Of a stretch of 7,260 nt of DNA, positions 1-5,729 are shown one piece after another. The notes below the pieces were generated by a model. The model was not told the DNA's origin. It did not search any database and saw only the letters and a program-made list of their open reading frames with translations. Each line of letters starts with the position of its first letter. The stretch's first letter is position 1. Source of the DNA: Pseudomonadota bacterium (GTDB lineage Bacteria; Pseudomonadota; Alphaproteobacteria; Rhizobiales; Hyphomicrobiaceae); NCBI GenBank assembly GCA_023430315.1, contig JAEZAW010000167.1, positions 1-7,260 on the forward strand, given 5' to 3'. Made by a program: the position numbers and the translations under genes.

Positions 1-394
1 CGCCCCAGATAACGACCGGCGTGATGCGGAAGCCTGAGCGCGTCGCATAGTCGTCGAGCAGGCCGATGACGGTCGTGGGCGCAAGGTGGAGGCCGAGTTC
101 CTCAGCCGTCTCGCGCAGGGCTGCCGCGTCGGGTGTCTCGCCGGCCTCCATGCGCCCGCCGGGGAGTGCGTATTGTCCCGCGTGCCGGTTCAGATGCTGC
201 GGCCGCCGCGTGAGCAGGATGGACGCTTCCGCAGGATCCTCGCCGGCAGCGACAATGATGGCGACCGCGGCGTGTCGGAGCGCGGGATCGCTGATCGCAT
301 GGCGCTCGAAGGTTGCCATGCGCGCGGCCATGCTCTCCCGCAGTGAAGGCGCGAATGCATACGGCACGGTGGCCGTTCTGTTCGGCGACGTCAC
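1..394 (-). CDS. Nudix hydrolase, CoA-pyrophosphatase-like (C-terminus cut by window edge)
   Basis: Nudix pyrophosphohydrolase; 131 residues are visible and the C-terminus lies outside the window. I read it from a GTG at 394-392 because that codon overlaps the stop of the upstream CoA-transferase gene as GTGA and has AAGGG six bases before it; an ATG at residue 22 is the alternative. The Nudix box (GX5EX7REUXEEXGU) is complete at residues 80-102: G80, E86, R94-E95, E98-E99, G101, although the first hydrophobic slot is Thr96. Just before it, residues 60-80 carry LLTRRP...H.G...PGG with the spacing of the CoA-Nudix (UPF0035, NudL/NUDT7-type) motif, with Pro, Asn and Leu where the usual signature has Ser/Ala, Arg and Phe. 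The segment LDDYATRSGFRITPVV (113-128) also fits that group. Inferred role: hydrolysis of CoA or acyl-CoA to phosphopantetheine species and 3',5'-ADP. Nudix fold sure; CoA as substrate is an inference supported by its two CoA-enzyme neighbours. Confidence 0.85.
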   Translation of the reverse strand, partial: MTSPNRTATVPYAFAPSLRESMAARMATFERHAISDPALRHAAVAIIVAAGEDPAEASILLTRRPQHLNRHAGQYALPGGRMEAGETPDAAALRETAEELGLHLAPTTVIGLLDDYATRSGFRITPVVIWG

Positions 395-1620
395 ACCACA
401 CCCTTGTCCTTCAGGCGGCCGATATCGCTGTCGCTCAAGCCGAGCACGCCCTCGTAGATCTCGTCGTTATGCTCGCCGAGCGTCGGCCCGAGCCACTCCA
501 CTTTGCCGGGCGTGTCGGAGAGACGTGGCACCACGTTCGGCATGGCGATCTCGCCGACGCGGGGATCGGCCATACGCAGGATGTTCCCGCGCGCCGCGTA
601 GTGCGGGTCATTGAAGATGTCGGCGACGGAGTAGACGGGGCCGCACGGCACTTCGAACTTGTCGCACTCGGCAATGCAGTCCGTGAGCGTGAACTTCTGC
701 GTCCAGTCCCCGACCCAGGCATCGATCTCCTTGCGGTCACGATCGCGGTCGACGATCTTGCCCCACTTACCCTCACCCGCCACTTCCGGTGCGCCCATGG
801 CCTCGGCGAGGCGCGTGAATATCTTGTCGGACGTGCAAGCGATCGCGATCCACTTGCCGTCCTTGGTCGGGTAATGGCTGTGCGGGCAGACATTGACGGT
901 GCCCGGCCCCATGCGCTCGCGCACATAGCCCTTGTAGTCGTAGGCCGCGACCAGCTCGTCGAGAATGCGGAACACGGACTCGTAGAGGCCGATGTCGATG
1001 TACTGCCCGCGGCCGGTCATGTCGCGTGCACGCAGTGCGTACATGACGCCGAGCGAGCCATAGAGGCCCGAGAGATAGTCGGGGATGGTCGCGGAACCGG
1101 GCGTCGTCGGCGGGCGATCGGGAAAGCCCGCGAGATAGGAGAGGCCGCCGAAGGCATTGCCGATGCGGCCGAAGCCGGGACGCGGGCTGTAGGGGCCAGT
1201 CTGGCCGAAGCCCGAGATGCGCACCATGATGAGCTTGTGGTTCTCGACCTTCAGCGTCTCCCAGCCGAGACCCCACTTCTCGAGCGTGCCGGGCTGGAAG
1301 TTCTCGACGAGCACATCGGCCTGGCGCACGAGGCGCTTCAGGAGATCCGCACCTTCGGGCTTCCTGAGATCGAGCGTGATGCACTTCTTGTTGCGCGTTT
1401 CCTGAAGCCAAGGCAGTGAATCGCCGGATGGCGTCATCGTTCCGAATTTGCGGAGCGCGTCGCCGACCTTCGGCAACTCGATCTTGATGACCTCAGCGCC
1501 GAATTCGGCGAGCTGCGTCGTGCAGTAAGGTCCGGCGAGAAAGCTCGACACATCGAGTACGCGCACACCTTGCAGTGCTTTCACGGTCGGATGCGGGGAG
1601 GGGGCGCTTTCGCCGGACAT
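391..1620 (-). CDS. CaiB/BaiF family (family III) CoA-transferase
   Basis: Cytosolic enzyme that moves CoA from an acyl-CoA donor (often succinyl-CoA) to a free carboxylic acid. The 409 residues are the usual family length. The N-terminal family signature is at 16-50 (LQGVRVLDVSSFLAGPY, then GAEVIKIELP), followed by NKKCITLDLRKPEG (77-90) and ADVLVENFQPG (101-111). Asp181 in IPDYLSG lies where the family has its catalytic aspartate (Asp169 of formyl-CoA transferase), and TGRGQYIDIGLYE follows at 202-214. The ATG at 1620 has AAGGA nine bases upstream. The gene starts 35 bases after the stop of a CitE-type lyase and its stop overlaps the Nudix start, so the three are very likely co-transcribed. 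Known pairs of this type with such a lyase include succinyl-CoA:malate transferase with malyl-CoA lyase and itaconate CoA-transferase with citramalyl-CoA lyase. Which acid is used here cannot be decided from sequence, so I give no symbol. Confidence 0.93.
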   Translation of the reverse strand: MSGESAPSPHPTVKALQGVRVLDVSSFLAGPYCTTQLAEFGAEVIKIELPKVGDALRKFGTMTPSGDSLPWLQETRNKKCITLDLRKPEGADLLKRLVRQADVLVENFQPGTLEKWGLGWETLKVENHKLIMVRISGFGQTGPYSPRPGFGRIGNAFGGLSYLAGFPDRPPTTPGSATIPDYLSGLYGSLGVMYALRARDMTGRGQYIDIGLYESVFRILDELVAAYDYKGYVRERMGPGTVNVCPHSHYPTKDGKWIAIACTSDKIFTRLAEAMGAPEVAGEGKWGKIVDRDRDRKEIDAWVGDWTQKFTLTDCIAECDKFEVPCGPVYSVADIFNDPHYAARGNILRMADPRVGEIAMPNVVPRLSDTPGKVEWLGPTLGEHNDEIYEGVLGLSDSDIGRLKDKGVV

Positions 1621-1655
1621 TGCTGCGTTTCCTTCTCGTGATCGATTGTTTTTCT

Positions 1656-2531
1656 TCAGCGGCGACGAGCCGCGATGCGTTCGGCGAGCGCGACAATGCG
1701 CTGGGCGCGATAGACGATCGGATAGTCGAGGAACTTGCCTTCGAGCTGGATGGAAGCCGAGCCCGCTTTTTCAGCTTCCGCAAAGGCTGCAACGGCCTTG
1801 CGCGACCATTCGACCTCCGCAGCCGTCGGCGCGAAGACCTCGTTCACGATTCCGACTTGATCCGGGTGGATGCACATCTTGCCCTGGAAGCCGACATTCT
1901 TCGCGTGCACGGCTGAGGCACGGAAGCCTTCCATATCCTTCAGCTCGGCCCAAACGGTATCGAGTGGGGCTTCGAGGTTGGCTGCGCGCGAGGCGAGTAC
2001 GCACTCGCTGCGATAGGGCAGCAGCTCCGCTTCGCTACGCGTCCAGGTCATGGCGACGTCGAGCGTGAAATCGCCGGCACCGAAAGCAATGCGCTTGATG
2101 CGCGTGCCCGCGGTGGTGATCGCGCGCAGATTGGCGAGGCCCTTGGCCGTCTCGGTGATCGGGATGAGGTCGATCGAACCCACCGGGAGGCCGCGCTCTT
2201 TCTCGATGTTGCCGATTACCCAATCGGCCGCGCGCAGCTCGTCGACCGTATCGACCTTCGGCAGGATGATGCCGTCGACGCCCTTCCGCACGACGGCAAC
2301 GAGATCGCCGTAGCCCCATTCAGTCGTCGTCGCGTTGACGCGGATATAGGCGAGACCCGTGCGCGGCTGCTGGCAGGCAGCGACGACGACTTCGCGCGTC
2401 GCGACCTTCTCGGCGATCGGGCAAGCATCCTCGAGGTCGAGAATGACGGCATCGGCACTAAGGCTCAGGGCTTTCTCGACGCGGCGCGGATGATTGCCCG
2501 GCGCGAACAGGAACGAGCGGAATACGGACAT
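1656..2531 (-). CDS. CitE/HpcH-HpaI family CoA-ester lyase (malyl-/citramalyl-CoA lyase-like)
   Basis: Mg2+-dependent aldolase-type lyase of the citrate lyase beta-subunit superfamily; 291 residues in a TIM barrel. Visible motifs: FRSFLFAPGNHPRR (4-17), DAVILDLEDACP (27-38), Arg64 in YIRVN, Glu127 in PITET, Asp154 in GAGDFTLDV, and KMCIHPDQV (218-226). Glu127 and Asp154 are the expected metal ligands and Arg64 the carbonyl or CoA-ester contact. The tail GKFLDYPIVYRAQRI keeps an Asp (269) at the place where malyl- and citramalyl-CoA lyases have the catalytic aspartate given from the neighbouring subunit. No citrate lyase alpha or gamma (acyl carrier) gene is adjacent, so it should act on free CoA esters rather than within a citrate lyase complex. 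I chose the ATG at 2531, preceded by GGGAG at nine bases; an ATG at 2603 would add 24 Arg-rich residues with no family similarity. An 86-base gap separates it from rsmB, and the downstream CoA-transferase is its probable partner. Confidence 0.92.
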   Translation of the reverse strand: MSVFRSFLFAPGNHPRRVEKALSLSADAVILDLEDACPIAEKVATREVVVAACQQPRTGLAYIRVNATTTEWGYGDLVAVVRKGVDGIILPKVDTVDELRAADWVIGNIEKERGLPVGSIDLIPITETAKGLANLRAITTAGTRIKRIAFGAGDFTLDVAMTWTRSEAELLPYRSECVLASRAANLEAPLDTVWAELKDMEGFRASAVHAKNVGFQGKMCIHPDQVGIVNEVFAPTAAEVEWSRKAVAAFAEAEKAGSASIQLEGKFLDYPIVYRAQRIVALAERIAARRR

Positions 2532-2540
2532 GCGGCATTT

Positions 2541-2545
2541 CTCCC
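2541..2545 (-). promoter_or_regulatory. Ribosome binding site of the CitE-like lyase
   Basis: GGGAG on the minus strand, nine bases before the ATG at 2531. It decides this start over the in-frame ATG at 2603, whose extra residues are low-complexity arginine-rich and outside the family's usual N-terminus. Confidence 0.65.
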
Positions 2546-2618
2546 GGCGGCGTCGCCTTTGCTCTGGCTTTGAGAGCAGTCTTGCCCTTGCCGGGACGAC
2601 CAAGTCAACGTCAGGGCG

Positions 2619-3911
2619 CTACGCGTTCTTTGCAAGGATCGCGACGAAGAACCCGTCGGTGCCGTGCCGGGCGGGCGTCAGCAGGAGCGTGTCCGCGCGG
2701 TTGTCCGCCGAGGCGGGCGGCGTGCCGGGCAGAACATCGCGCCAGACTTCGGCATAAGGAATGAGCGAGAAATCGGGGTTCGCCGCAAGGAAGGCCGTGA
2801 CCTGCTCCGTGTTCTCGGCCGGCAGCAGCGAGCATGTGATGTAGACGAGGCGTCCGCTGGGCTTAACCAAGGGTGCTGCCTGCGCGAGGACCTCGCGCTG
2901 CTCCTTCTGGCGCTGCTCGAGATTGCGCGGCTTCAGGCGCCATTTCGCATCGGGCCGTCGCCGCCATGTGCCACTGCCCGTACAGGGCGCATCGATGACA
3001 ACGCGATCGAACCTCCCCGCCATCTCCGCGAGCGCATCAGCGTCGCTCGCTGCGACGACCTCGACGTTTTTCGCCCCTGAGCGCTGAAGGCGCTCGAAGA
3101 TCGGACGCAACCGCGTCTTGTCGCTGTCGTGCGCGATGATGCGGCCCTCGCCCTTCATGGCCGCGGCGAGCGCTAGGGTCTTGCCGCCAGCACCAGCACA
3201 GAGGTCCAGCACGTCCTGCCCGGGACGGGCATCGACAAGCAGGGCCGCAATCTGTGAGCCCTGATCTTGGACCTCGAACCAGCCTTTGCCATGCGCCGGC
3301 TCGGCTTCCACATTGGGCGTGCGGCCCGCACCCTCCGGAGCGGCAAAACGAATGCCGAGAGGTGAGTAGCGGGTTTCGACCGATCCGAGCTTTTCGAGAT
3401 CGGCGAGCACCTGCTTGCGCGTGGCTTTGAGCGTATTCACGCGGATGTCGACGGGCGCGCGCTCAGAGAGTGCCGCGACCTCTTCCGGCAGGCGATCGCC
3501 GAGCACGGGGCGCAGAAGCGGTACGATCCAATCCGGTACGTCGGCCAGCAGCGCTTTCGCCGCCTGCGGCTCGGGGCTTTCGAGCGCGGCGCGCTCGGCT
3601 TCCGTCAGCGGTGTGAGTGCGTGCTTCGAGCCGTCCGCCGCAGCGGCGATGGCATCCGCGTCGAGCCCGAGCGCGTGGCTGGCTGCGCCGAGCACCAGCG
3701 CCCGCGGTGTCGATGCGCCCATGCGCGCAGCGATAGAGCCGCGTCGTCTCAGAACATCATAGACGAGATTGCCGACAGCGGCGCGATCGCCGGAGCCCGC
3801 AAATCGGCTCGCCTTGCCCCAGTCGGCGAGGGCGAGCGCCGCCGGCCGATGCCGCACGCCGATTTCGGTCAGGACGGCGACGGCTGCGGCAAGCCGCGCT
3901 CCAGCTTTCAT
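2619..3911 (-). CDS. rsmB: 16S rRNA m5C methyltransferase, RsmB/NOP family
   Basis: SAM-dependent enzyme of the RsmB/Sun/NOP2 family; RsmB methylates C967 of 16S rRNA (E. coli numbering) before 30S assembly. The 430 residues match full-length RsmB: a NusB-like RNA-binding domain in about the first 95 residues, then the catalytic part. SAM-binding motif I is VLDLCAGAGGKTLALAAAM (234-252). Motif IV is DAPCTGSGTWRRRPD (307-321) with Cys310, and motif VI is YITCSLLPAENTEQV (357-371) with Cys360; these are the two cysteines used for catalysis and product release. The C-terminal GTDGFFVAILAK (417-428) is typical. It starts three bases after the guaB stop (TAA ATA ATG) without a clear Shine-Dalgarno of its own, which suggests translational coupling to guaB. 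A guaB-rsmB arrangement is familiar in Alphaproteobacteria. RNA m5C methyltransferase is secure; the exact target base is by family assignment. Confidence 0.92.
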   Translation of the reverse strand: MKAGARLAAAVAVLTEIGVRHRPAALALADWGKASRFAGSGDRAAVGNLVYDVLRRRGSIAARMGASTPRALVLGAASHALGLDADAIAAAADGSKHALTPLTEAERAALESPEPQAAKALLADVPDWIVPLLRPVLGDRLPEEVAALSERAPVDIRVNTLKATRKQVLADLEKLGSVETRYSPLGIRFAAPEGAGRTPNVEAEPAHGKGWFEVQDQGSQIAALLVDARPGQDVLDLCAGAGGKTLALAAAMKGEGRIIAHDSDKTRLRPIFERLQRSGAKNVEVVAASDADALAEMAGRFDRVVIDAPCTGSGTWRRRPDAKWRLKPRNLEQRQKEQREVLAQAAPLVKPSGRLVYITCSLLPAENTEQVTAFLAANPDFSLIPYAEVWRDVLPGTPPASADNRADTLLLTPARHGTDGFFVAILAKNA

Positions 3912-3914
3912 TAT

Positions 3915-5414
3915 TTAGCCGCCGTTCCCGCCGGAATAGTTCGGCGCCTCGCGCGTCATGCCGACCCCGTGCGTATGGCTCTCGCGCATACCGGCCGGTG
4001 AAATGCGGATGAACTTCGCTTTCTCGCGCAGCTCGTTGAGATCTTTCGCGCCGATGTAGCCCATGCCGGCGCGCAGGCCCCCGACGAGCTGGTGCAACAC
4101 GTGGCCGACCGGGCCCTTGTACGGGACCTGTCCCTCGATCCCCTCGGGCACGAGCTTCAATTCGTCCTTCACTTCCTGCTGGAAGTAGCGATCCGCGCTG
4201 CCGCGGGCCATGGCGCCGACCGAGCCCATGCCGCGATACGCCTTATACGTGCGGCCCTGGTACAGGAAGGTTTCGCCTGGCGCCTCGTCAGTGCCGGCGA
4301 GCAGCGAGCCGACCATAGCCACGCTCGCACCGGCCGCGAGCGCCTTCACGAGATCGCCGGAGAAGCGGATGCCGCCATCGGCGACGATCGGGATGTCGTG
4401 CTTCATGGCGACGTCAACCGCATCCATGATCGCGGTGAGCTGGGGCACGCCGACGCCGGCAACAATGCGCGTCGTGCAGATCGATCCCGGACCGATGCCG
4501 ACCTTGACCGCGTCGGCGCCCGCATCGATCAGCGCCTTGGCGCCATCGCTCGTCGCGACATTGCCGGCGACGACCTGCGTGCTGTTCGAGAGCCGCTTGA
4601 TGCGCGAGACGGCTGCGAGCACGCGTTCCGAGTGGCCATGCGCTGTGTCCACCACGATGAGATCGCAGCCCGCCGCGATCAGACGCTCGGTGCGCTCGTG
4701 GCCGTCCTCGCCGACCGACGTCGCCGCGGCGGCACGCAGGCGGCCCTGCGAATCCTTGCAAGCGTACGGGTAGCGCTGTGCCTTCTCGATGTCCTTGACG
4801 GTGATGAGGCCAATGCACTGGTAGGCATCATCGACAACGATCAGCTTCTCGATGCGATGGGTATGAAGGAGGCGTTTGGCCTCCTCGCGATCAACGTTCT
4901 CGCGCACCGTGACGAGCTTATCCTTGGTCATGAGCTCATGGACGGGCGCCTGCAGGTTGGTCGCAAAGCGCACGTCGCGGTGCGTGAGGATGCCGACCAG
5001 CTTGCCTTGCTTGCGGCCTCGAGCCTCCACGACCGGAATGCCGGAGATCTTGTGCTTTGCCATCAACTCGAGGGCGTTCGCGAGCGTCGCCGTCGGTTCG
5101 ATGGTGACGGGGTTCACCACCATGCCGGACTCGAACTTCTTGACGGCGGCAACCTGATTGGCCTGCTCGGCGGGTGTGAGATTGCGGTGGATGACGCCGA
5201 TGCCGCCGGCCTGTGCGACGGCGATAGCGAGGCGGGACTCGGTAACGGTGTCCATGGCCGATGAAAGGATCGGGATGCGGACCGAGATCTCTTTGGTCAC
5301 CCGGGAGGCGACTTCGGTCTCGCCGGGAAGGACCTCGGATCGCCCCGGCAAAAGGAGCACGTCGTCGAAGGTCAGTCCTACATTCGCGTCGATGATCGAG
5401 CTGCGTCCGGCCAT
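3915..5414 (-). CDS. guaB: Inosine-5'-monophosphate dehydrogenase
   Basis: Oxidises IMP to XMP with NAD+, the committed step of GMP synthesis; cytosolic homotetramer or octamer. From the ATG at 5414 it has 499 residues, close to the usual bacterial length. Order of elements: LTFDDVLLLPGRSEVLP near residues 15-31; SSAMDTVTE (51-59); two CBS domains inserted in the barrel at about 98-215, which bind purine nucleotides and tune activity; the catalytic loop GIGPGSICTTRIVAG with Cys313; ADGGIRFSGD (345-354) for IMP phosphate binding; and the GMGSVGAM segment (396-403). A second in-frame ATG at 5420 directly abuts AGGAG and so is badly placed; the ATG at 5414 has six bases of spacing and I prefer it. 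The first gene of a leftward run, followed three bases later by rsmB. No known purine riboswitch is recognisable in its leader. Confidence 0.97.
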   Translation of the reverse strand: MAGRSSIIDANVGLTFDDVLLLPGRSEVLPGETEVASRVTKEISVRIPILSSAMDTVTESRLAIAVAQAGGIGVIHRNLTPAEQANQVAAVKKFESGMVVNPVTIEPTATLANALELMAKHKISGIPVVEARGRKQGKLVGILTHRDVRFATNLQAPVHELMTKDKLVTVRENVDREEAKRLLHTHRIEKLIVVDDAYQCIGLITVKDIEKAQRYPYACKDSQGRLRAAAATSVGEDGHERTERLIAAGCDLIVVDTAHGHSERVLAAVSRIKRLSNSTQVVAGNVATSDGAKALIDAGADAVKVGIGPGSICTTRIVAGVGVPQLTAIMDAVDVAMKHDIPIVADGGIRFSGDLVKALAAGASVAMVGSLLAGTDEAPGETFLYQGRTYKAYRGMGSVGAMARGSADRYFQQEVKDELKLVPEGIEGQVPYKGPVGHVLHQLVGGLRAGMGYIGAKDLNELREKAKFIRISPAGMRESHTHGVGMTREAPNYSGGNGG

Positions 5415-5420
5415 GCTCAT

Positions 5421-5425
5421 CTCCT
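5421..5425 (-). promoter_or_regulatory. Ribosome binding site of guaB
   Basis: AGGAG on the minus strand. It touches the upstream ATG (5420-5418) with no spacing but lies six bases from the ATG at 5414-5412, so it favours the downstream start and a protein two residues shorter. Confidence 0.7.
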
Positions 5426-5452
5426 GCGTCTGGTATGGGCTTTGCTGCCGCG

Positions 5453-5469
5453 CCCCGCGGTTGGCGGGG
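5453..5469. repeat. Short GC-rich inverted repeat in guaB leader
   Basis: CCCCGC and GCGGGG (5453-5458 and 5464-5469) form a perfect six-base-pair stem with a five-base loop, about 40 bases before the guaB start. No T-run follows on either strand, so it is not a classical terminator. It could be a leader hairpin of the guaB mRNA, or chance in GC-rich DNA. Confidence 0.4.
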
Positions 5470-5532
5470 TACGGAAAACCTCTCTACGCACTGGTTTGGC
5501 TTTGGACGGACAGCATGTAGCAGATGCGACAG

Positions 5533-5551
5533 TCCAGGGAAAGTGCCTGGA
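5533..5551. repeat. Inverted repeat, operator-like
   Basis: TCCAGG (5533-5538) and CCTGGA (5546-5551) are perfect inverted half-sites separated by seven bases, 19 bases overall. Half-site size and spacing would suit a dimeric regulator, but no regulator can be named. It overlaps the first of the three GAAAG repeats and the first base or two of the second. Confidence 0.4.
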
Positions 5552-5568
5552 AAGTACTACCGAAAGCG
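5539..5568. repeat. Three GAAAG direct repeats spaced about one helical turn
   Basis: GAAAGTG, GAAAGTA and GAAAGCG begin at 5539, 5550 and 5562, so the spacing is 11 and 12 bases. On the minus strand, facing guaB, they read as CTTTC boxes. Phased short repeats like this can be regulator sites; here this is only suggested by position. Confidence 0.35.
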
Positions 5569-5673
5569 CGGGGCGGGGGGCCGTTTCCGGCTGTGGGCTG
5601 ACCGTCGCGGAGGGGTGACTTGCACCATTGATGCCACTATTCCCCCTTAGTGGGTCGAATCGTGGCGGAGACT

Positions 5674-5709
5674 CGCAGGTTTAGTACGGCGTCGGCGGCC
5701 ATACCTGCG
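5674..5709 (+). repeat. Inverted repeat just upstream of popZ-like gene
   Basis: CGCAGGT (5674-5680) and ACCTGCG (5703-5709) are a perfect seven-base inverted repeat with 22 bases between. It ends eight bases before the popZ ribosome binding site. As RNA it would form a hairpin in the 5' untranslated region; as DNA it could be a widely spaced operator. Confidence 0.45.
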
Positions 5710-5716
5710 GGGCGGT

Positions 5717-5722
5717 GGAGGG
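5717..5722 (+). promoter_or_regulatory. Ribosome binding site of popZ-like gene
   Basis: GGAGGG, seven bases before the ATG at 5730. It decides this ATG over the in-frame GTG at 5715, which overlaps the Shine-Dalgarno itself and has none of its own. Confidence 0.75.
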
Positions 5723-5729
5723 TTTGCAG

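Larger units (their letters stand above)
5415..5729. other. Divergent intergenic region between guaB and popZ-like gene
   Basis: About 315 bases that must hold the leftward guaB promoter and the rightward popZ promoter. I find no convincing -35/-10 pair on either strand; CTACAT on the minus strand (5520-5515) is the best -10-like string but lacks a good -35. The region does hold short structured elements, listed separately: inverted repeats at 5453-5469, 5533-5551 and 5674-5709, and three GAAAG direct repeats at 5539-5566. No tRNA, SRP RNA or tmRNA is recognisable. A 71-codon plus-strand reading frame (5435-5650) has no ribosome binding site and no recognisable protein character, so I do not call it a gene. 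Confidence 0.7.

Noticed and set aside
102..401. 99-codon minus-strand frame at the left edge
   Set aside because: It is Arg/Ala/His-rich and out of frame with the intact Nudix box, which lies in another minus-strand frame from GTG 394.
66..614. 182-codon plus-strand reading frame at the left edge
   Set aside because: Arg/Ser/Ala-rich translation with no motifs, antisense to the Nudix and CoA-transferase genes.
313..1419. 368-codon plus-strand reading frame antisense to the CoA-transferase
   Set aside because: Same kind of GC-rich shadow; no ribosome binding site or family motif, and the minus-strand gene has full family signatures.
2561..2580. GCTCT/AGAGC hairpin between rsmB and the lyase gene as terminator
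   Set aside because: Only five base pairs with a seven-base loop and no T-run on the minus strand.
2570..2598. TTGACT (minus strand, 2598-2593) as a -35 box for the lyase-transferase-Nudix set
   Set aside because: The -10 position 17 bases on reads GCAAGA, which is too poor a match. A promoter in this 86-base gap remains possible but is not supported by the sequence alone.
4092..5264. 390-codon plus-strand reading frame antisense to guaB
   Set aside because: guaB on the other strand is unmistakable. The translation is Asp/Arg/Ala/His-rich without recognisable motifs, as expected from the complement of GC-rich codons.
5435..5650. 71-codon plus-strand frame in the guaB-popZ gap
   Set aside because: No Shine-Dalgarno, no recognisable domain, and it runs through the repeats of the intergenic region.
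5651..5710. tRNA-like GGTCGAATC string upstream of popZ
   Set aside because: It resembles a T-loop but there is no acceptor stem, anticodon stem or conserved D-loop around it.
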